Notes: generated by a model not told the origin, from the letters alone. DNA of 64,000 nt from Pseudomonas viridiflava (GCF_900589395.1 NZ_UUIS01000027.1:131002-195001); one strand, 5' to 3'; numbered from the stretch's first letter, positions 18,287 through 27,535 are shown. A program made the numbers and translations.

Positions 18287-19200
18287 CGCACCGCGCTGAC
18301 CCCGTCCAGGGTGGCAAAGGAGGTGTCCTTGGCGGTCAGTAGAAAATCGCGCATGTACGGTGCATCGAGCATATCGGTGCGCACGGCCGCATGCAGGGTC
18401 GCGAACAGGCCTTTTTCGCCCAGCCGCTTGCCCTTTACATACCCGCGCGAGCTGTACTCGTGCAACGCCCAGTGCGGCAAGCCACACACCCCGCGGCCGC
18501 TGGCCACCAGTTGCATCATCATCACCGTCAGCTCTGAGGTGCGCACCTGCGCCGGCTCCACATCGGCCGGCTCCAGGAAACGGGTGAACACGTCCAGGCG
18601 ATCACGCTCCACCGGGTAGGTGATCAGTGTTTCGGTCAGCAGGTCTTGCGGCACGATGTACGGCCGGCTGGCCAGCGCATGCTGGTTGGCTACCGCCAGC
18701 ATGGCCTCGTAGGTGAACAAGGGCACATAGGTGATGCCTGGCAGGTCCAGCGGGTCGGATGTCACCACCAGGTCCAGGTCGCCACGGGCCAGCGCCGGCA
18801 GCGGGGCGAAGGAAAACCCCGATGACAGGTCCAGCTCGACCTCCGGCCAGGCATCGCGGAACTGGTCGATGGTCGGCATCAACCATTGAAAGCAACTGTG
18901 GCACTCGATCGCCATGTGCAGGCGCCCGGCCGTGCCGCCGGCCAGGCGGGCCATGTCGCGTTCGGCACTGCGCAACTGCGGCAGCAGCGAATCGGCCAGT
19001 TGCAGCAGGCGCAGGCCTGCACTGGTGAAGCGCACCGGCTTGGTCTTGCGCACGAACAGCGTCATGCCCAGGCGTTCTTCCAGTTCCTTGAACTGATGCG
19101 ACAGCGCCGACTGGGTCAGGTGCAGCCGCTCGGCAGCCTCCACCAGGCTGTCGGCTTCGCGCAAGGCATGCAAAGTCTTGAGATGACGTATTTCCAGCAC
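18283..19200 (-). CDS. metR: LysR family regulator, MetR
   Basis: The 305-residue protein fits MetR, the homocysteine-responsive activator of methionine biosynthesis: MLEIRHLKTLHALREADSLVEAAERLHLTQSALSHQFKELE at the HTH, and a MetR-like effector domain with MAIECHSCFQWLMP. It is not next to metE here; its divergent neighbour is a secreted hydrolase. I could not find an exact TGAA-N5-TTCA MetR box in the 230-bp divergent spacer. Confidence 0.88.
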   Translation of the reverse strand: MLEIRHLKTLHALREADSLVEAAERLHLTQSALSHQFKELEERLGMTLFVRKTKPVRFTSAGLRLLQLADSLLPQLRSAERDMARLAGGTAGRLHMAIECHSCFQWLMPTIDQFRDAWPEVELDLSSGFSFAPLPALARGDLDLVVTSDPLDLPGITYVPLFTYEAMLAVANQHALASRPYIVPQDLLTETLITYPVERDRLDVFTRFLEPADVEPAQVRTSELTVMMMQLVASGRGVCGLPHWALHEYSSRGYVKGKRLGEKGLFATLHAAVRTDMLDAPYMRDFLLTAKDTSFATLDGVSAVR

Positions 19201-19430
19201 GGCAAAGGCTCCATGAGCAGAACTTGTGATTTATCCAATGCAGGTGAGTCTGTCTCATGTTCGAGCGGCTGTCGACTTCTACGCAGAACCGAAGTGCACT
19301 TCACGCCTGCTTGCTGCTGCCTTACCGTCGATCCCGATTCATCAAAACGTCACGAAAGTGTGGCAGCGCGAACGGAAAAACATCATCAGACTGGGCGCCA
19401 ACTGGGGATCTGTTTTTTGGTGTTTCTGCA

Positions 19431-20426
19431 ATGCGTGTCTTTCTCTTTCTGGCTGCACTCTTGTGCGGCCTGCCGTCCTTCGCTGCCGAAAAATGTGCTG
19501 TCGATACGCCTGTGCAGACCGCTGCGCTGGCTGACGTGCGCCTGGCCTATCAAACCGTGGGCGATGCTTCGGACCCGGCCTTGCTACTGGTCATGGGCCT
19601 GGGCGGGCAATTGATTCACTGGCCCGATGAAGTGGTGGTTGCCTTGTGCAGGCAGGGCTTTCAGGTGATCCGCTACGACAACCGCGATGTCGGCCTGTCC
19701 ACGTGGGTGCAGCCGGCGACCGAGGTCAACCTGACGTTCGAGGTGTTGCGCTTCAAGCTTGGCCTGCCGGTGTCGGCACCTTATTCGCTCAGCGACATGG
19801 CCGACGATGCGCTGGGGCTGATGGATCATCTCGGCATTCGCCGCTTTCATGTGCTGGGTGCGAGCATGGGCGGCATGATCGCCCAGCACCTGGCCGACCA
19901 GGCGCCACAGCGGGTCGAGAGCCTGACCCTGGTGATGAGTAGCTCCGGCGCCGAAGGCTTGCCGATGCCTAACGCCGCCTTGCTGCAATTGCTCGCTCGG
20001 CGCGGTGCGCCCAACCGTGAGCAGGCCCTGGAACAGCAGGCCGACCTGCTGGCTGCGCTGGGCAGCCCGCGGGTCGAGGATGACCGGCAAGCCTTGTTGC
20101 AGCAGGCGGCGATTGCCTATGACCGGGCGTTCAATCCTGAGGGCGTCAAGCGCCAGATCACCGCGATTCTGGCCGAGCCCAGCCGCGTCGAGCTGCTCAA
20201 CCGCCTGCGTGTACCGACGCTGGTGGTGCATGGTACCGCCGACCCGTTATTGCCAGTAATGCACGGCGTGCACCTGGCCGCGCACATTCGCGGCAGCCAG
20301 CTGCGGCTGATCCCCGGATTCGCCCACCGCTTTCAGGAGGCTTTCAAGGCGCCGTTGCTGGCGGCCGTACTGCCTTATCTGAAAGCCCACCATGACGATG
20401 AAAAACGGCAGATGGCGCAGTTGTAA
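19431..20426 (+). CDS. secreted alpha/beta hydrolase
   Basis: The 331-residue protein has a signal peptide (MRVFLFLAALLCGLPSFA, cleavage before AEKC) and an alpha/beta-hydrolase fold: oxyanion strand LLLVMGLGG, nucleophile elbow GASMGG, acid residue in VHGTADPLLP and catalytic His in IPGFAHRF. It should be a periplasmic esterase-like enzyme; the substrate is unknown. The ATG at 19431 is chosen because it starts the signal peptide; upstream in-frame sequence is not protein-like. It is divergent from metR. Confidence 0.87.
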   Translation: MRVFLFLAALLCGLPSFAAEKCAVDTPVQTAALADVRLAYQTVGDASDPALLLVMGLGGQLIHWPDEVVVALCRQGFQVIRYDNRDVGLSTWVQPATEVNLTFEVLRFKLGLPVSAPYSLSDMADDALGLMDHLGIRRFHVLGASMGGMIAQHLADQAPQRVESLTLVMSSSGAEGLPMPNAALLQLLARRGAPNREQALEQQADLLAALGSPRVEDDRQALLQQAAIAYDRAFNPEGVKRQITAILAEPSRVELLNRLRVPTLVVHGTADPLLPVMHGVHLAAHIRGSQLRLIPGFAHRFQEAFKAPLLAAVLPYLKAHHDDEKRQMAQL

Positions 20427-20474
20427 AAACACCGGCAGGGAGACTGCCGCCCCATCAAGGGCAGCCATCACCTC

Positions 20475-20655
20475 GTAGGAGCGCGCTTGCCGGAATGCCG
20501 GACCACCGCGACCGGCTGCGTTAGCAGTCGTAAATTTGTGGCGTTTCATAAATCCCGGATGGGATAGCAGTCGTAAATTTGTGGCGTTTCATCAATTTTG
20601 TGGCCGCTTCGCGCCCGGTCGCGGGCAAGACGGATGGCCGCCCCCGCGCTCCTAC
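20475..20655. repeat. REP-type inverted pair overlapping the end of aauR
   Basis: GTAGGAGCGC (20475-20484) and its exact inverse GCGCTCCTAC (20646-20655) bracket 180 bp of GC-rich REP-like arms, the usual P. putida repetitive extragenic palindrome core. The right-hand unit supplies the TAG stop codon of aauR. Confidence 0.7.
20522..20592. repeat. two 28-bp direct repeats inside the REP pair
   Basis: An identical 28-base unit (beginning TAGCAGTCGTAAATTTGTGG) occurs at 20522-20549 and again at 20565-20592, a 43-bp period. It is AT-richer than its surroundings. With only two copies it is not a CRISPR array. Confidence 0.9.
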
Positions 20656-21992
20656 TGCCCTGATTGCAGCCCGTATTTCCTGACCTTGTCGAACAACGTG
20701 GTCTTGGCCATGCCCAGTTCCTGGCTGGCCTGGCTGAGGTTGCCGCCGCTACGATGCAAGGCTTCGTTGAGCAGGTTTCTTTCAAAGGCTTCCACGGCCT
20801 CGGCAAAGCTCAGTGCGGGGCTTTCCACGCCGCCGGTGACGCCCTTGAACGCCGGCAGGCCCAGCGCATAGCGTTCGGCGACATTGCGCAGTTCACGCAC
20901 GTTGCCCGGCCAGTCGTGGCTGTTAAGGCTGGCCAGGGTCTGGCGGTCGATGTCGCGCGGCTCGCGGTCGAAACGCAGCGCCGACAACTGCAGGAAATGC
21001 TCGAACAGTTGCAGGATGTCTTCACGGCGTTCGCGCAGCGGCGGCAGTTCCAGGGTTACCACATTGAGCCGGTAATACAGGTCGCTGCGAAACCGTCCGG
21101 CCTTGCTCTCGGCATCCAGGTCCGACTTGGTGGCGGCGATCACCCGGCAATCGACCTCCACGTGCTGATTGGAGCCCAGCCGTTCCAGCGTGCGTTCCTG
21201 CAACACGCGCAGCAGCTTGATCTGCAACGGGATCGGCATGCTTTCCACTTCGTCCAGAAACAGCGTGCCCTTGTGTGCATGCTCGATCTTGCCGATCCGG
21301 CGTTTGCCCGCGCCGGTAAAGGCATTGGCTTCATGGCCGAAGATTTCCGACTCGAACAGGCTTTCGGCCAGGCCGCCGCAGTTCAGCGCCACAAACGGGT
21401 GGCTGCTGCGCCGACTGAAGTCATGCAGGCAACGGGCAACCAGTTCCTTGCCGGTGCCGGTTTCGCCTTCGATCAGCACGTTGGCCGAGGTGTCGGCCAC
21501 ATTGGCAATCAGCTCGCGCAGGTTTTGCATGGCCGGCGAACGACCAATGATCTTGCCTTCCAGGCTGTCACGTTCGGCCAGTTGCCGGCGCAAGGCCCAG
21601 ACCTCACGCGCCAGGCCGCGTTGCTCAAGGGCGCGGCGGGTCACGTCCACCAGCTTTTCGGGCGAGAAGGGCTTTTCCATGAAGTCGTAAGCGCCGTCGC
21701 GCATGGCGTTGACCGCCATGGAAATATCACCGTGACCGGTGATCAGCACCACCGGCAGGCTGGGGTCGCGGGCCTTGAGGCGGCTGAGCAGCTCCAGGCC
21801 GTCGATGCCCGGCAGGCGGATATCGCTGATGACGATGCCGGCGAACTGCTCGCCCACCCGCTTGAGCGCTTCTTCGGCGCTGCCCACGCCTTCACTGACG
21901 ATGTCTTCCAGCGCCAGCGCCTGCTGGCAGCCGAGCAAGACGTGGGGGTCGTCTTCAACGATCAGGACCGTCAGGTCATGGTTGATGTTCAT
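20652..21992 (-). CDS. aauR: sigma-54-dependent response regulator AauR
   Basis: The 446-residue NtrC/DctD-type regulator has a receiver domain (phospho-acceptor Asp in VISDIRLPG), a central AAA+ domain with Walker A GETGTGKE, and a Fis-type HTH (NLSQASQELGMAKTTLFDKVRKYGL). The sigma-54 contact loop, normally GAFTGA, reads NAFTGA. Gene order aauR-aauS-aatP-aatM-aatQ-aatJ is that of the P. putida system controlling uptake of glutamate, aspartate and glutamine. It starts 10 bp after the aauS stop. Its TAG stop lies within a REP sequence. Confidence 0.93.
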   Translation of the reverse strand: MNINHDLTVLIVEDDPHVLLGCQQALALEDIVSEGVGSAEEALKRVGEQFAGIVISDIRLPGIDGLELLSRLKARDPSLPVVLITGHGDISMAVNAMRDGAYDFMEKPFSPEKLVDVTRRALEQRGLAREVWALRRQLAERDSLEGKIIGRSPAMQNLRELIANVADTSANVLIEGETGTGKELVARCLHDFSRRSSHPFVALNCGGLAESLFESEIFGHEANAFTGAGKRRIGKIEHAHKGTLFLDEVESMPIPLQIKLLRVLQERTLERLGSNQHVEVDCRVIAATKSDLDAESKAGRFRSDLYYRLNVVTLELPPLRERREDILQLFEHFLQLSALRFDREPRDIDRQTLASLNSHDWPGNVRELRNVAERYALGLPAFKGVTGGVESPALSFAEAVEAFERNLLNEALHRSGGNLSQASQELGMAKTTLFDKVRKYGLQSGQ

Positions 21993-22002
21993 GGCGTTGG
22001 CC

Positions 22003-23913
22003 TCATGCAGGCGTGTCCGTACCGGGTGGGTGAGCGCCGACCAGCGGCAGGCTGAGCACAAAGACTGTACCGGCGCCTTCGGGCGGCTCGGCACTCAGGC
22101 TGCCACCGGCGGCGGCTGCGAGGCTGGCCGACAGGGTCAGGCCCAGCCCCAGGCCCTGTTCGCCCGGTTTGGTGGTGAAGAAAGGTTCGAACAGGTGCTT
22201 GCGCGCCTGGTCGTCAAGGCCGTGGCCATTGTCGCGCACCCGCAGTTGGTAGCGGTCTTCGCTGTGGGCGCCCACCAGCCACAGCTCCGGCAGCGGCTGG
22301 GCCTGCATCGCGTCCAGGGCATTGCCGATCAGGTTGACCAGAATCTGCTCCAGGCGCGTCTGGTCGATGCCCAGCAAGGTGTCGGTGTACTGGTGGTGCA
22401 AAGTCAGCGCGCTGCTTTCGACGCGCCCGGCCAGCAATTGCAGCGCGGCCTCGACGGCCTTGCCCAGTTGTGCCTGGCCACGATCATCGCCGCGCCTGGC
22501 GAATGCCCGCAGGCTGGCGGTGATACGGCCCATGCGATCGACCAGGTCATTGATGGTGCGCAGGTTGGTGGTGGCAATGTCCAGCGAGCCACGTTCGATA
22601 AACCGAACGGTGTTGCCCGACAGCGTGCGCAGCGCTGCCAGCGGCTGGTTCAGCTCATGCGCGATGCTGGTCGACATCTGGCCGATGGCTGCCAGCTTGC
22701 CGGCCTGCACCAGTTCGTCCTGGGCCTGGCGCAGGGTTTCTTCGGCCTGGCGCCGCTCGCGAATCTGCGCCTTGAGCCGTTCGTTGCTGGCACGCAGGTG
22801 TTCGGTGCGCTCGGCGATCTTGCGTTCCAGTTCGTCATTGGCTGCCTGCAAGGCCTCGCGGGCAGCCAGCCGGGTCGAGATCACCTTGCGCCGCTCGTTC
22901 CAGGCAATCAGCAGGAAAGTCACCAGCGCACAGACCACGGCCACCAGCATGCCCTGATTGGCCGCTTCACGGCGCAGGTCTTCCAGCGGGGTGAGCAGGG
23001 TCAGGTGCCAGGGCGTGTCGTTCAATGGCCGGGTCTGGGCCAGGTAGCTGACCTGGGTGTGCTCCTGATCGACACTGGCATTGGCCGGAAAGGTCAGCTC
23101 CTCGACGCCTTCGGTAAGGCTCTGGCGTTCGAGCGGCACCAGCTCATTGAGCGGCCACCAGTAATATTGCAGGCTGCGCGCCAGCCGTTCCTTGATGGTC
23201 GGGGTCAGCGGGCGCACCGATTTGAGCCGGCGGGCCGGGTCGCTGGACAAAATGATGATGCCGTTCTCGTCGCTGACGAAGGCTTCCAGGCGTGCCCTTT
23301 GCCAGCGTGCTTCCAGCGTGTCCAGGCGCACCTTGACCACGGCCACACCGATGATCCGGCCTTTTTCTTCCAGGCCATGGGCCAGGTAATAGCCCGACTC
23401 GCCCGTGGTGGTGCCGATGCCGTAGAAGCGGCCGGGGGTGCCGCGCACGGCGTCCTGGAAATAGGCGCGGAATGAAAGGTCCTCGCCCTGGTAACTGTCG
23501 GAGTCGCGCCAGTTGCTGGTGGCCATGACCCGGCCGGTGGTGTCCAGCACATAGATGACCCGGCTCAGGCTGCGCCGGTTGAGGCCTTCCAGATAGCGAT
23601 TGACCTGCTGCTGGAGCTCGGGATTGGGGGCGTTGAGCAGTTGCCCGACGCTGTCTTCCAGCTCCAGGATGCTCGGCAGGTAGGTGTACTTGCTGATTTC
23701 GCTTTCGACGGTGCGGGCGTGCAGCTCAAGCTGGCGTGCGCCGCTCTCGCTCAAATCGCGAATGCCGTAGTGTTCGCTCACGCGATAGGCGCCAAAGCCC
23801 AGTGCAATCACCAGGATCAGGAGCAGGGGAGGCAGGAACAGATGGCGGATCAGGCGAGGTTTCACGGCAAGTGATGGCGGTGCGGCGCGAGACAGGGTGG
23901 GGTCGCATTTCAT
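22003..23913 (-). CDS. aauS: sensor histidine kinase AauS (DctB type)
   Basis: The 636-residue membrane kinase has one membrane segment at ~22-42, a periplasmic double-PAS-like sensor domain (~45-310), a second membrane segment (~313-333), a coiled coil (~340-400), the H-box IGQMSTSIAHELNQPLAALR and the ATPase domain (LVNLIGNALDAMQ, DNGHGL, GLGLGLTLSASL). It likely senses acidic amino acids directly or through AatJ and phosphorylates AauR. The ATG at 23913 follows a GGAAAG; the longer in-frame extension upstream overlaps aatP and is rejected. Confidence 0.92.
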   Translation of the reverse strand: MKCDPTLSRAAPPSLAVKPRLIRHLFLPPLLLILVIALGFGAYRVSEHYGIRDLSESGARQLELHARTVESEISKYTYLPSILELEDSVGQLLNAPNPELQQQVNRYLEGLNRRSLSRVIYVLDTTGRVMATSNWRDSDSYQGEDLSFRAYFQDAVRGTPGRFYGIGTTTGESGYYLAHGLEEKGRIIGVAVVKVRLDTLEARWQRARLEAFVSDENGIIILSSDPARRLKSVRPLTPTIKERLARSLQYYWWPLNELVPLERQSLTEGVEELTFPANASVDQEHTQVSYLAQTRPLNDTPWHLTLLTPLEDLRREAANQGMLVAVVCALVTFLLIAWNERRKVISTRLAAREALQAANDELERKIAERTEHLRASNERLKAQIRERRQAEETLRQAQDELVQAGKLAAIGQMSTSIAHELNQPLAALRTLSGNTVRFIERGSLDIATTNLRTINDLVDRMGRITASLRAFARRGDDRGQAQLGKAVEAALQLLAGRVESSALTLHHQYTDTLLGIDQTRLEQILVNLIGNALDAMQAQPLPELWLVGAHSEDRYQLRVRDNGHGLDDQARKHLFEPFFTTKPGEQGLGLGLTLSASLAAAAGGSLSAEPPEGAGTVFVLSLPLVGAHPPGTDTPA

Positions 23914-23969
23914 CACAGTCTTTCCGGAGCGAACAACTGCCCGTGCGCTGGCACGGGCAGCCGGTCGAC

Positions 23970-24704
23970 TTAGTGCTGCAGGATCTTGGCGAGGAACTGC
24001 TGGGCGCGTTCGGAGCGTGCCGTGACGTCGTCGAAGAATTCTTCCTTGGCGCAATCTTCGATGATCTGCCCCTTGTCCATGAAAATGACGCGGTTGGCCA
24101 CTTTGCGGGCAAAGCCCATTTCGTGGGTCACGCACATCATGGTCATGCCTTCGTGGGCCAGTTGCACCATGACATCAAGCACTTCGTTGACCATCTCCGG
24201 GTCCAGTGCCGAGGTCGGTTCGTCGAACAGCATGACGATCGGGTCCATGGCCAGGGCGCGGGCGATGGCCACGCGTTGCTGCTGACCGCCGGAAAGCTGG
24301 CCGGGGTGCTTGTTGGCGTGCGCCGACAGGCCGACACGTTCCAGCAGTTGCAGGCCCTTTTCGGTGGCTTCGGCCTTGCTGCGGCCCAGCACCTTGATCT
24401 GCGCGATGGTCAGGTTCTCGACGATCGACAGGTGCGGGAATAACTCGAAGTGCTGGAACACCATGCCCACGCGCGAGCGCAGCTTGGGCAGGTTGGTCTT
24501 GGGGTCGGAAATCGAGGTGCCATCGACGACGATGTCGCCTTTCTGGAACGGCTCTAGGGCGTTGACGCACTTGATCAGCGTCGATTTGCCCGAGCCGGAC
24601 GGACCGCAGACCACGACCACTTCGCCCTTGCTGACCTCGGTGGTGCAATCGGTCAGTACCTGGAAGTCCCCATACCACTTGTTGACGTTTTTAATGGAAA
24701 TCAT
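23970..24704 (-). CDS. aatP: glutamate/aspartate ABC transporter ATPase AatP
   Basis: The 244-residue polar amino acid ATPase has Walker A GPSGSGKS, the Q-loop [11 protein letters not shown], signature LSGGQQQR, Walker [14 protein letters not shown] and the H-loop VTHEMGFA. Its ATG overlaps the aatM stop by four bases. It energises import of acidic amino acids with AatQM and AatJ. Confidence 0.95.
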   Translation of the reverse strand: MISIKNVNKWYGDFQVLTDCTTEVSKGEVVVVCGPSGSGKSTLIKCVNALEPFQKGDIVVDGTSISDPKTNLPKLRSRVGMVFQHFELFPHLSIVENLTIAQIKVLGRSKAEATEKGLQLLERVGLSAHANKHPGQLSGGQQQRVAIARALAMDPIVMLFDEPTSALDPEMVNEVLDVMVQLAHEGMTMMCVTHEMGFARKVANRVIFMDKGQIIEDCAKEEFFDDVTARSERAQQFLAKILQH

Positions 24705-25375
24705 ACGGCGAACCTTTTTTGCAGGTGCTTCACCAGGCGCGAGGCGGCGAAGCTGATCGTGAAGTACACAAGACCGGCGAAGATCAGGAATTCATTGGAA
24801 CGGCCAATGATGTCGCCGCTGGCACGCGAGGCATTGAGGAAGTCGACCAGGCCCACGGTGTAGACCAGCGAGGTGTCCTGGAACAGGATGATGCTCTGCT
24901 GCAGCAGCAAGGGCGTCATCTTGCGAAAGGCCTGGGGCAGGATGATCAGGCGCATCATCTGGCCGTAGGTCATGCCCAGGGCCTTGGCAGCGCCCATCTG
25001 GCCCTTGGAAATCGACTGCACGCCGGCACGGACGATTTCGCAGAAATACGCCGCCTCGAACATCATGAACGCCACGACGCAGGAGGTGAATGCACCGATC
25101 GGGGTGTCTTCGCCGGTGATCCAGCGCAGCACGAACGGCACCGCCAGGTAGAACCAGGTGATCACCAGCAGCAGCGGGATGGAGCGGAAGTAGTTGACGT
25201 AGGCACCGGCGATGTTGGCCAGCAGCTTGCTCGGCGACAGGCGCATCAGCGCCAGCAGCGTGCCCAGCACGATCCCGCCGACCACGCCCATGACCATCAG
25301 CTTCAGGGTCATGATCATGCCGTTCCACAGGCCCGGCAGGGCAGGGATGATTCCAGTGAAGTCGAAGTCCATCAT
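24701..25375 (-). CDS. aatM: glutamate/aspartate ABC transporter permease AatM
   Basis: The 224-residue His/Glu/Gln/Arg-type permease has five hydrophobic segments and the EAA loop [31 protein letters not shown] that docks on AatP. Two adjacent ATGs are available; the first (25375) lies in an ATGA overlap with the aatQ stop. It pairs with AatQ to form the inner-membrane channel. Confidence 0.93.
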   Translation of the reverse strand: MMDFDFTGIIPALPGLWNGMIMTLKLMVMGVVGGIVLGTLLALMRLSPSKLLANIAGAYVNYFRSIPLLLVITWFYLAVPFVLRWITGEDTPIGAFTSCVVAFMMFEAAYFCEIVRAGVQSISKGQMGAAKALGMTYGQMMRLIILPQAFRKMTPLLLQQSIILFQDTSLVYTVGLVDFLNASRASGDIIGRSNEFLIFAGLVYFTISFAASRLVKHLQKRFAV

Positions 25376-26118
25376 TTACCCCCTACGGAGATCAGGCCAG
25401 GCACCGCCACCTTCTTCTCGATGACGCGCATGAGCAGCATCAAGCCCATGTTCAGGGTGAAGTAGATCAATGTTGCCAGGGTAAACGCCTCGAACAGGTT
25501 CGCCGAGAACTCGGCTGTCTGCTTGGTCTGCGCCAGCAGCTCCATCAGGCCGATCAGGGACGCCACCGAGGAGTTCTTGAACACGTTCAGAAATTCCGAG
25601 GTCAGCGGCGGAATGATGATCCGGTAGGCTTGCGGCAGCAGCACGTTCCAGTAGATCTGCGACAGGCTGAAACCCATGGCGCGGGCCGCCGATTCCTGGC
25701 CGCGTGGCAAGGCTTCGATACCGGTACGCACCTGCTCGCAGACCCGGGCTGCGGTGAACAGGCCCAGGCACACCACCACGCTGAGAAACGCCGAGGTGGT
25801 CGGGTTCAGGTCCTGCTTGTACCACTCCTGCAGGCCTTCGGGCAGCAGGTCGGGGACCAGGAAGTACCAGAGGAACAATTGCACCAGCAGCGGCACGTTA
25901 CGGAAGATTTCCACGTAGGCGGTGGCGATGCCCGACACCACACGGTTGGGCACCGTGCGCATGATGCCCAGCAGCGAGCCCAGCACCAGTGCCACCAGCC
26001 AGGCCACCAGGGCGATGGCGATGGTCCAGCCCAGCCCGGAAATGTACCAGTCCAGGTAGGTCTCGTCGCCGACACCGGTGGACTTGAAGAACACAGTCCA
26101 GTCCCAGTTGTAATTCAT
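25372..26118 (-). CDS. aatQ: glutamate/aspartate ABC transporter permease AatQ
   Basis: The 248-residue permease shows membrane segments with the EAA loop EALPRGQESAARAMGFSLSQIYWNVLLPQAYR. The Trp-rich N-terminus (MNYNWDWTVFF) is typical of GltJ/AatQ. It starts 227 bp after the aatJ gene, with a large hairpin between, so its dosage relative to the binding protein is probably set after transcription. Confidence 0.93.
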   Translation of the reverse strand: MNYNWDWTVFFKSTGVGDETYLDWYISGLGWTIAIALVAWLVALVLGSLLGIMRTVPNRVVSGIATAYVEIFRNVPLLVQLFLWYFLVPDLLPEGLQEWYKQDLNPTTSAFLSVVVCLGLFTAARVCEQVRTGIEALPRGQESAARAMGFSLSQIYWNVLLPQAYRIIIPPLTSEFLNVFKNSSVASLIGLMELLAQTKQTAEFSANLFEAFTLATLIYFTLNMGLMLLMRVIEKKVAVPGLISVGGK

Positions 26119-26245
26119 CAGGGTCTACCCCTCTTGTTCGGTATCGATCGAAATGCACGCCTGCGCATGGCTCGAATCCTTTCAGGCTTGCGTCTACGTC
26201 AAACCCGCCAGGGGCTCCGCCCGGGCGTTGGATCGTTTGCCAGAC

Positions 26246-26282
26246 GCTTTACGAAAAGTGACATCGCCACTTTTCGTAAAGC
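26246..26282. terminator. perfect 15-bp hairpin between aatJ and aatQ
   Basis: GCTTTACGAAAAGTG (26246-26260) pairs perfectly with CACTTTTCGTAAAGC (26268-26282) across a 7-nt loop. No T-run follows on the minus strand, so it is better seen as an intercistronic stability or processing element, or a partial terminator, that favours aatJ mRNA. Confidence 0.75.
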
Positions 26283-26344
26283 ACCTGTTGCGTGTGGGTC
26301 AAATGCGCCCGGAGCGCCGCGCAGGCGGTCCGGGCAACAGTCAA

Positions 26345-27271
26345 TCAGACTTCTTTCTTGTCCGGAGCCGGCTTGTCGGTCGGTTCTGCGATCAGCTTTT
26401 TCAGCTCGTCGCTCATCGGGAAGTTCAGGTTCAGGTTTTTAGGCGGGATCGGCGACTGGAACCACTTGTTGTAGATCTTGTTGATCTCGCCGGACTTGTA
26501 CACCGCGACGATGGCGTCATCGACGGCTTTCTTGAAAGGCTCGTCGCCCTTGCGCACCATGCAGCCGTAGATTTCATAGGACTGTGGTGTGCCGGTCACG
26601 ACCCAGTCGGCAGGCTTCTTGGCCTTGGCCATTTCACCGGCCAACAGGGCGTCGTCCATCATGAACGCAACGGCACGGCCGGATTCGAGCATCTGGAAGG
26701 ATTCGCCGTGGTCCTTGGCCGAGATGACGTTCATGCCCATCTGCTTGTCGGCGTTCATGGCCTTGATGAGGCGCTCGGAGGTGGTGCCGGCGGTGGTCAC
26801 CACGTTCTTGCCCTTGAGGTCTTCAAAGTCCTTGTAGGCTGGCTGGCCATCCTTGACCTTGGTCAGCAGGCGCGTACCGATCTCGAAGATACCCACCGAG
26901 AAATCGACCTGTTGAGCGCGTTCGGCGTTGTTGGTGGTCGAGCCGCACTCCAGGTCCACGGTGCCGTTCTGCACCAGCGGAATACGGGTCTGGGAGGTGA
27001 CCAGGTTGTAGCGAGCGTTCAGGTTCGGCGCGTCCAGTTGCTTCTTGAGGGCCTCGACGACGGCCACCTGGATGTCATGGGAATAGCCGACCGGCTTGCC
27101 GGAAGCGTCAGCGATGTACGAGAACGGAATCGACGCGTCACGGTGGCCGAGGGTAATGGTGCCGGAGTCCTTGATTTTCTTCAGTGTGCCGGTCAGTTCG
27201 GCTGCGAAGGCCGGAGTGCTGATCAGAGCGGCAGCGATGGCTGCGCCTAACAACTTGGGAACGATACGCAT
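26345..27271 (-). CDS. aatJ: glutamate/aspartate-binding periplasmic protein AatJ
   Basis: The 308-residue protein has a signal peptide (MRIVPKLLGAAIAAALISTP, cleavage after AFA) and a type 2 periplasmic binding fold: SIPFSYIADASGKPVGYSHDI, VDLECGSTTNNAERAQQVDFS and TTAGTTSERLIKAM. The pattern ECGSTTNN with CMVRK is that of GltI-like acidic amino acid binders. GAGGA precedes the ATG. The sigma-54 promoter and AauR sites lie within 270 bp upstream. Confidence 0.95.
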   Translation of the reverse strand: MRIVPKLLGAAIAAALISTPAFAAELTGTLKKIKDSGTITLGHRDASIPFSYIADASGKPVGYSHDIQVAVVEALKKQLDAPNLNARYNLVTSQTRIPLVQNGTVDLECGSTTNNAERAQQVDFSVGIFEIGTRLLTKVKDGQPAYKDFEDLKGKNVVTTAGTTSERLIKAMNADKQMGMNVISAKDHGESFQMLESGRAVAFMMDDALLAGEMAKAKKPADWVVTGTPQSYEIYGCMVRKGDEPFKKAVDDAIVAVYKSGEINKIYNKWFQSPIPPKNLNLNFPMSDELKKLIAEPTDKPAPDKKEV

Positions 27272-27398
27272 CGGTGAATCCTCGACTTCATTTTTATTCG
27301 GGTGGCCAATCTGTTGTCAGCCCACAAGTGACGAATGCTTCAACGGCGCCTTTGCTAGACACGCGCCTGAGTGCTGAAGCGGTCGGTCCAGAGTGTAG

Positions 27399-27414
27399 AG
27401 CATGACTCGTGCCA
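27399..27414 (-). promoter_or_regulatory. sigma-54 promoter of aatJ
   Basis: On the minus strand TGGCACG-N4-ATGC fits the -24/-12 consensus TGGCACG-N4-TTGC at all but one position with exact spacing. Transcription would begin near 27388, leaving a leader of about 117 bases before the aatJ ATG. Confidence 0.85.
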
Positions 27415-27490
27415 TATCGGGATTTATGGTCAGGTCCTTGATTTTAAAGACATTAAATTATTGTTTCAGCTTGTGGGGGCCGTCTGGGTG

Positions 27491-27504
27491 TCCGGTAAGC
27501 CGAA
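27491..27504. promoter_or_regulatory. AauR upstream activating site, one mismatch
   Basis: TCCGG-TAAG-CCGAA differs by one base from the TTCGG-N4-CCGAA motif recalled for AauR in P. putida. It is 31 bp, about three helical turns, from the perfect site at 27522. Confidence 0.65.
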
Positions 27505-27521
27505 TCAAGGCAGCGCAGTCG

Positions 27522-27535
27522 TTCGGAAAACCGAA
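27522..27535. promoter_or_regulatory. AauR upstream activating site, perfect
   Basis: TTCGGAAAACCGAA is a perfect TTCGG-N4-CCGAA dyad about 110 bp upstream of the sigma-54 promoter, the expected distance for an NtrC-type enhancer. Confidence 0.85.

Noticed and set aside
20522..20592. Possible CRISPR from the 28-bp repeats
   Set aside because: Only two copies, a 15-bp gap between them, and no cas genes in the window.
22594..22607. TTCGA-TAAA-CCGAA, one mismatch from the AauR motif
   Set aside because: It lies inside the aauS coding sequence, with no promoter nearby, and is explained by codon content.
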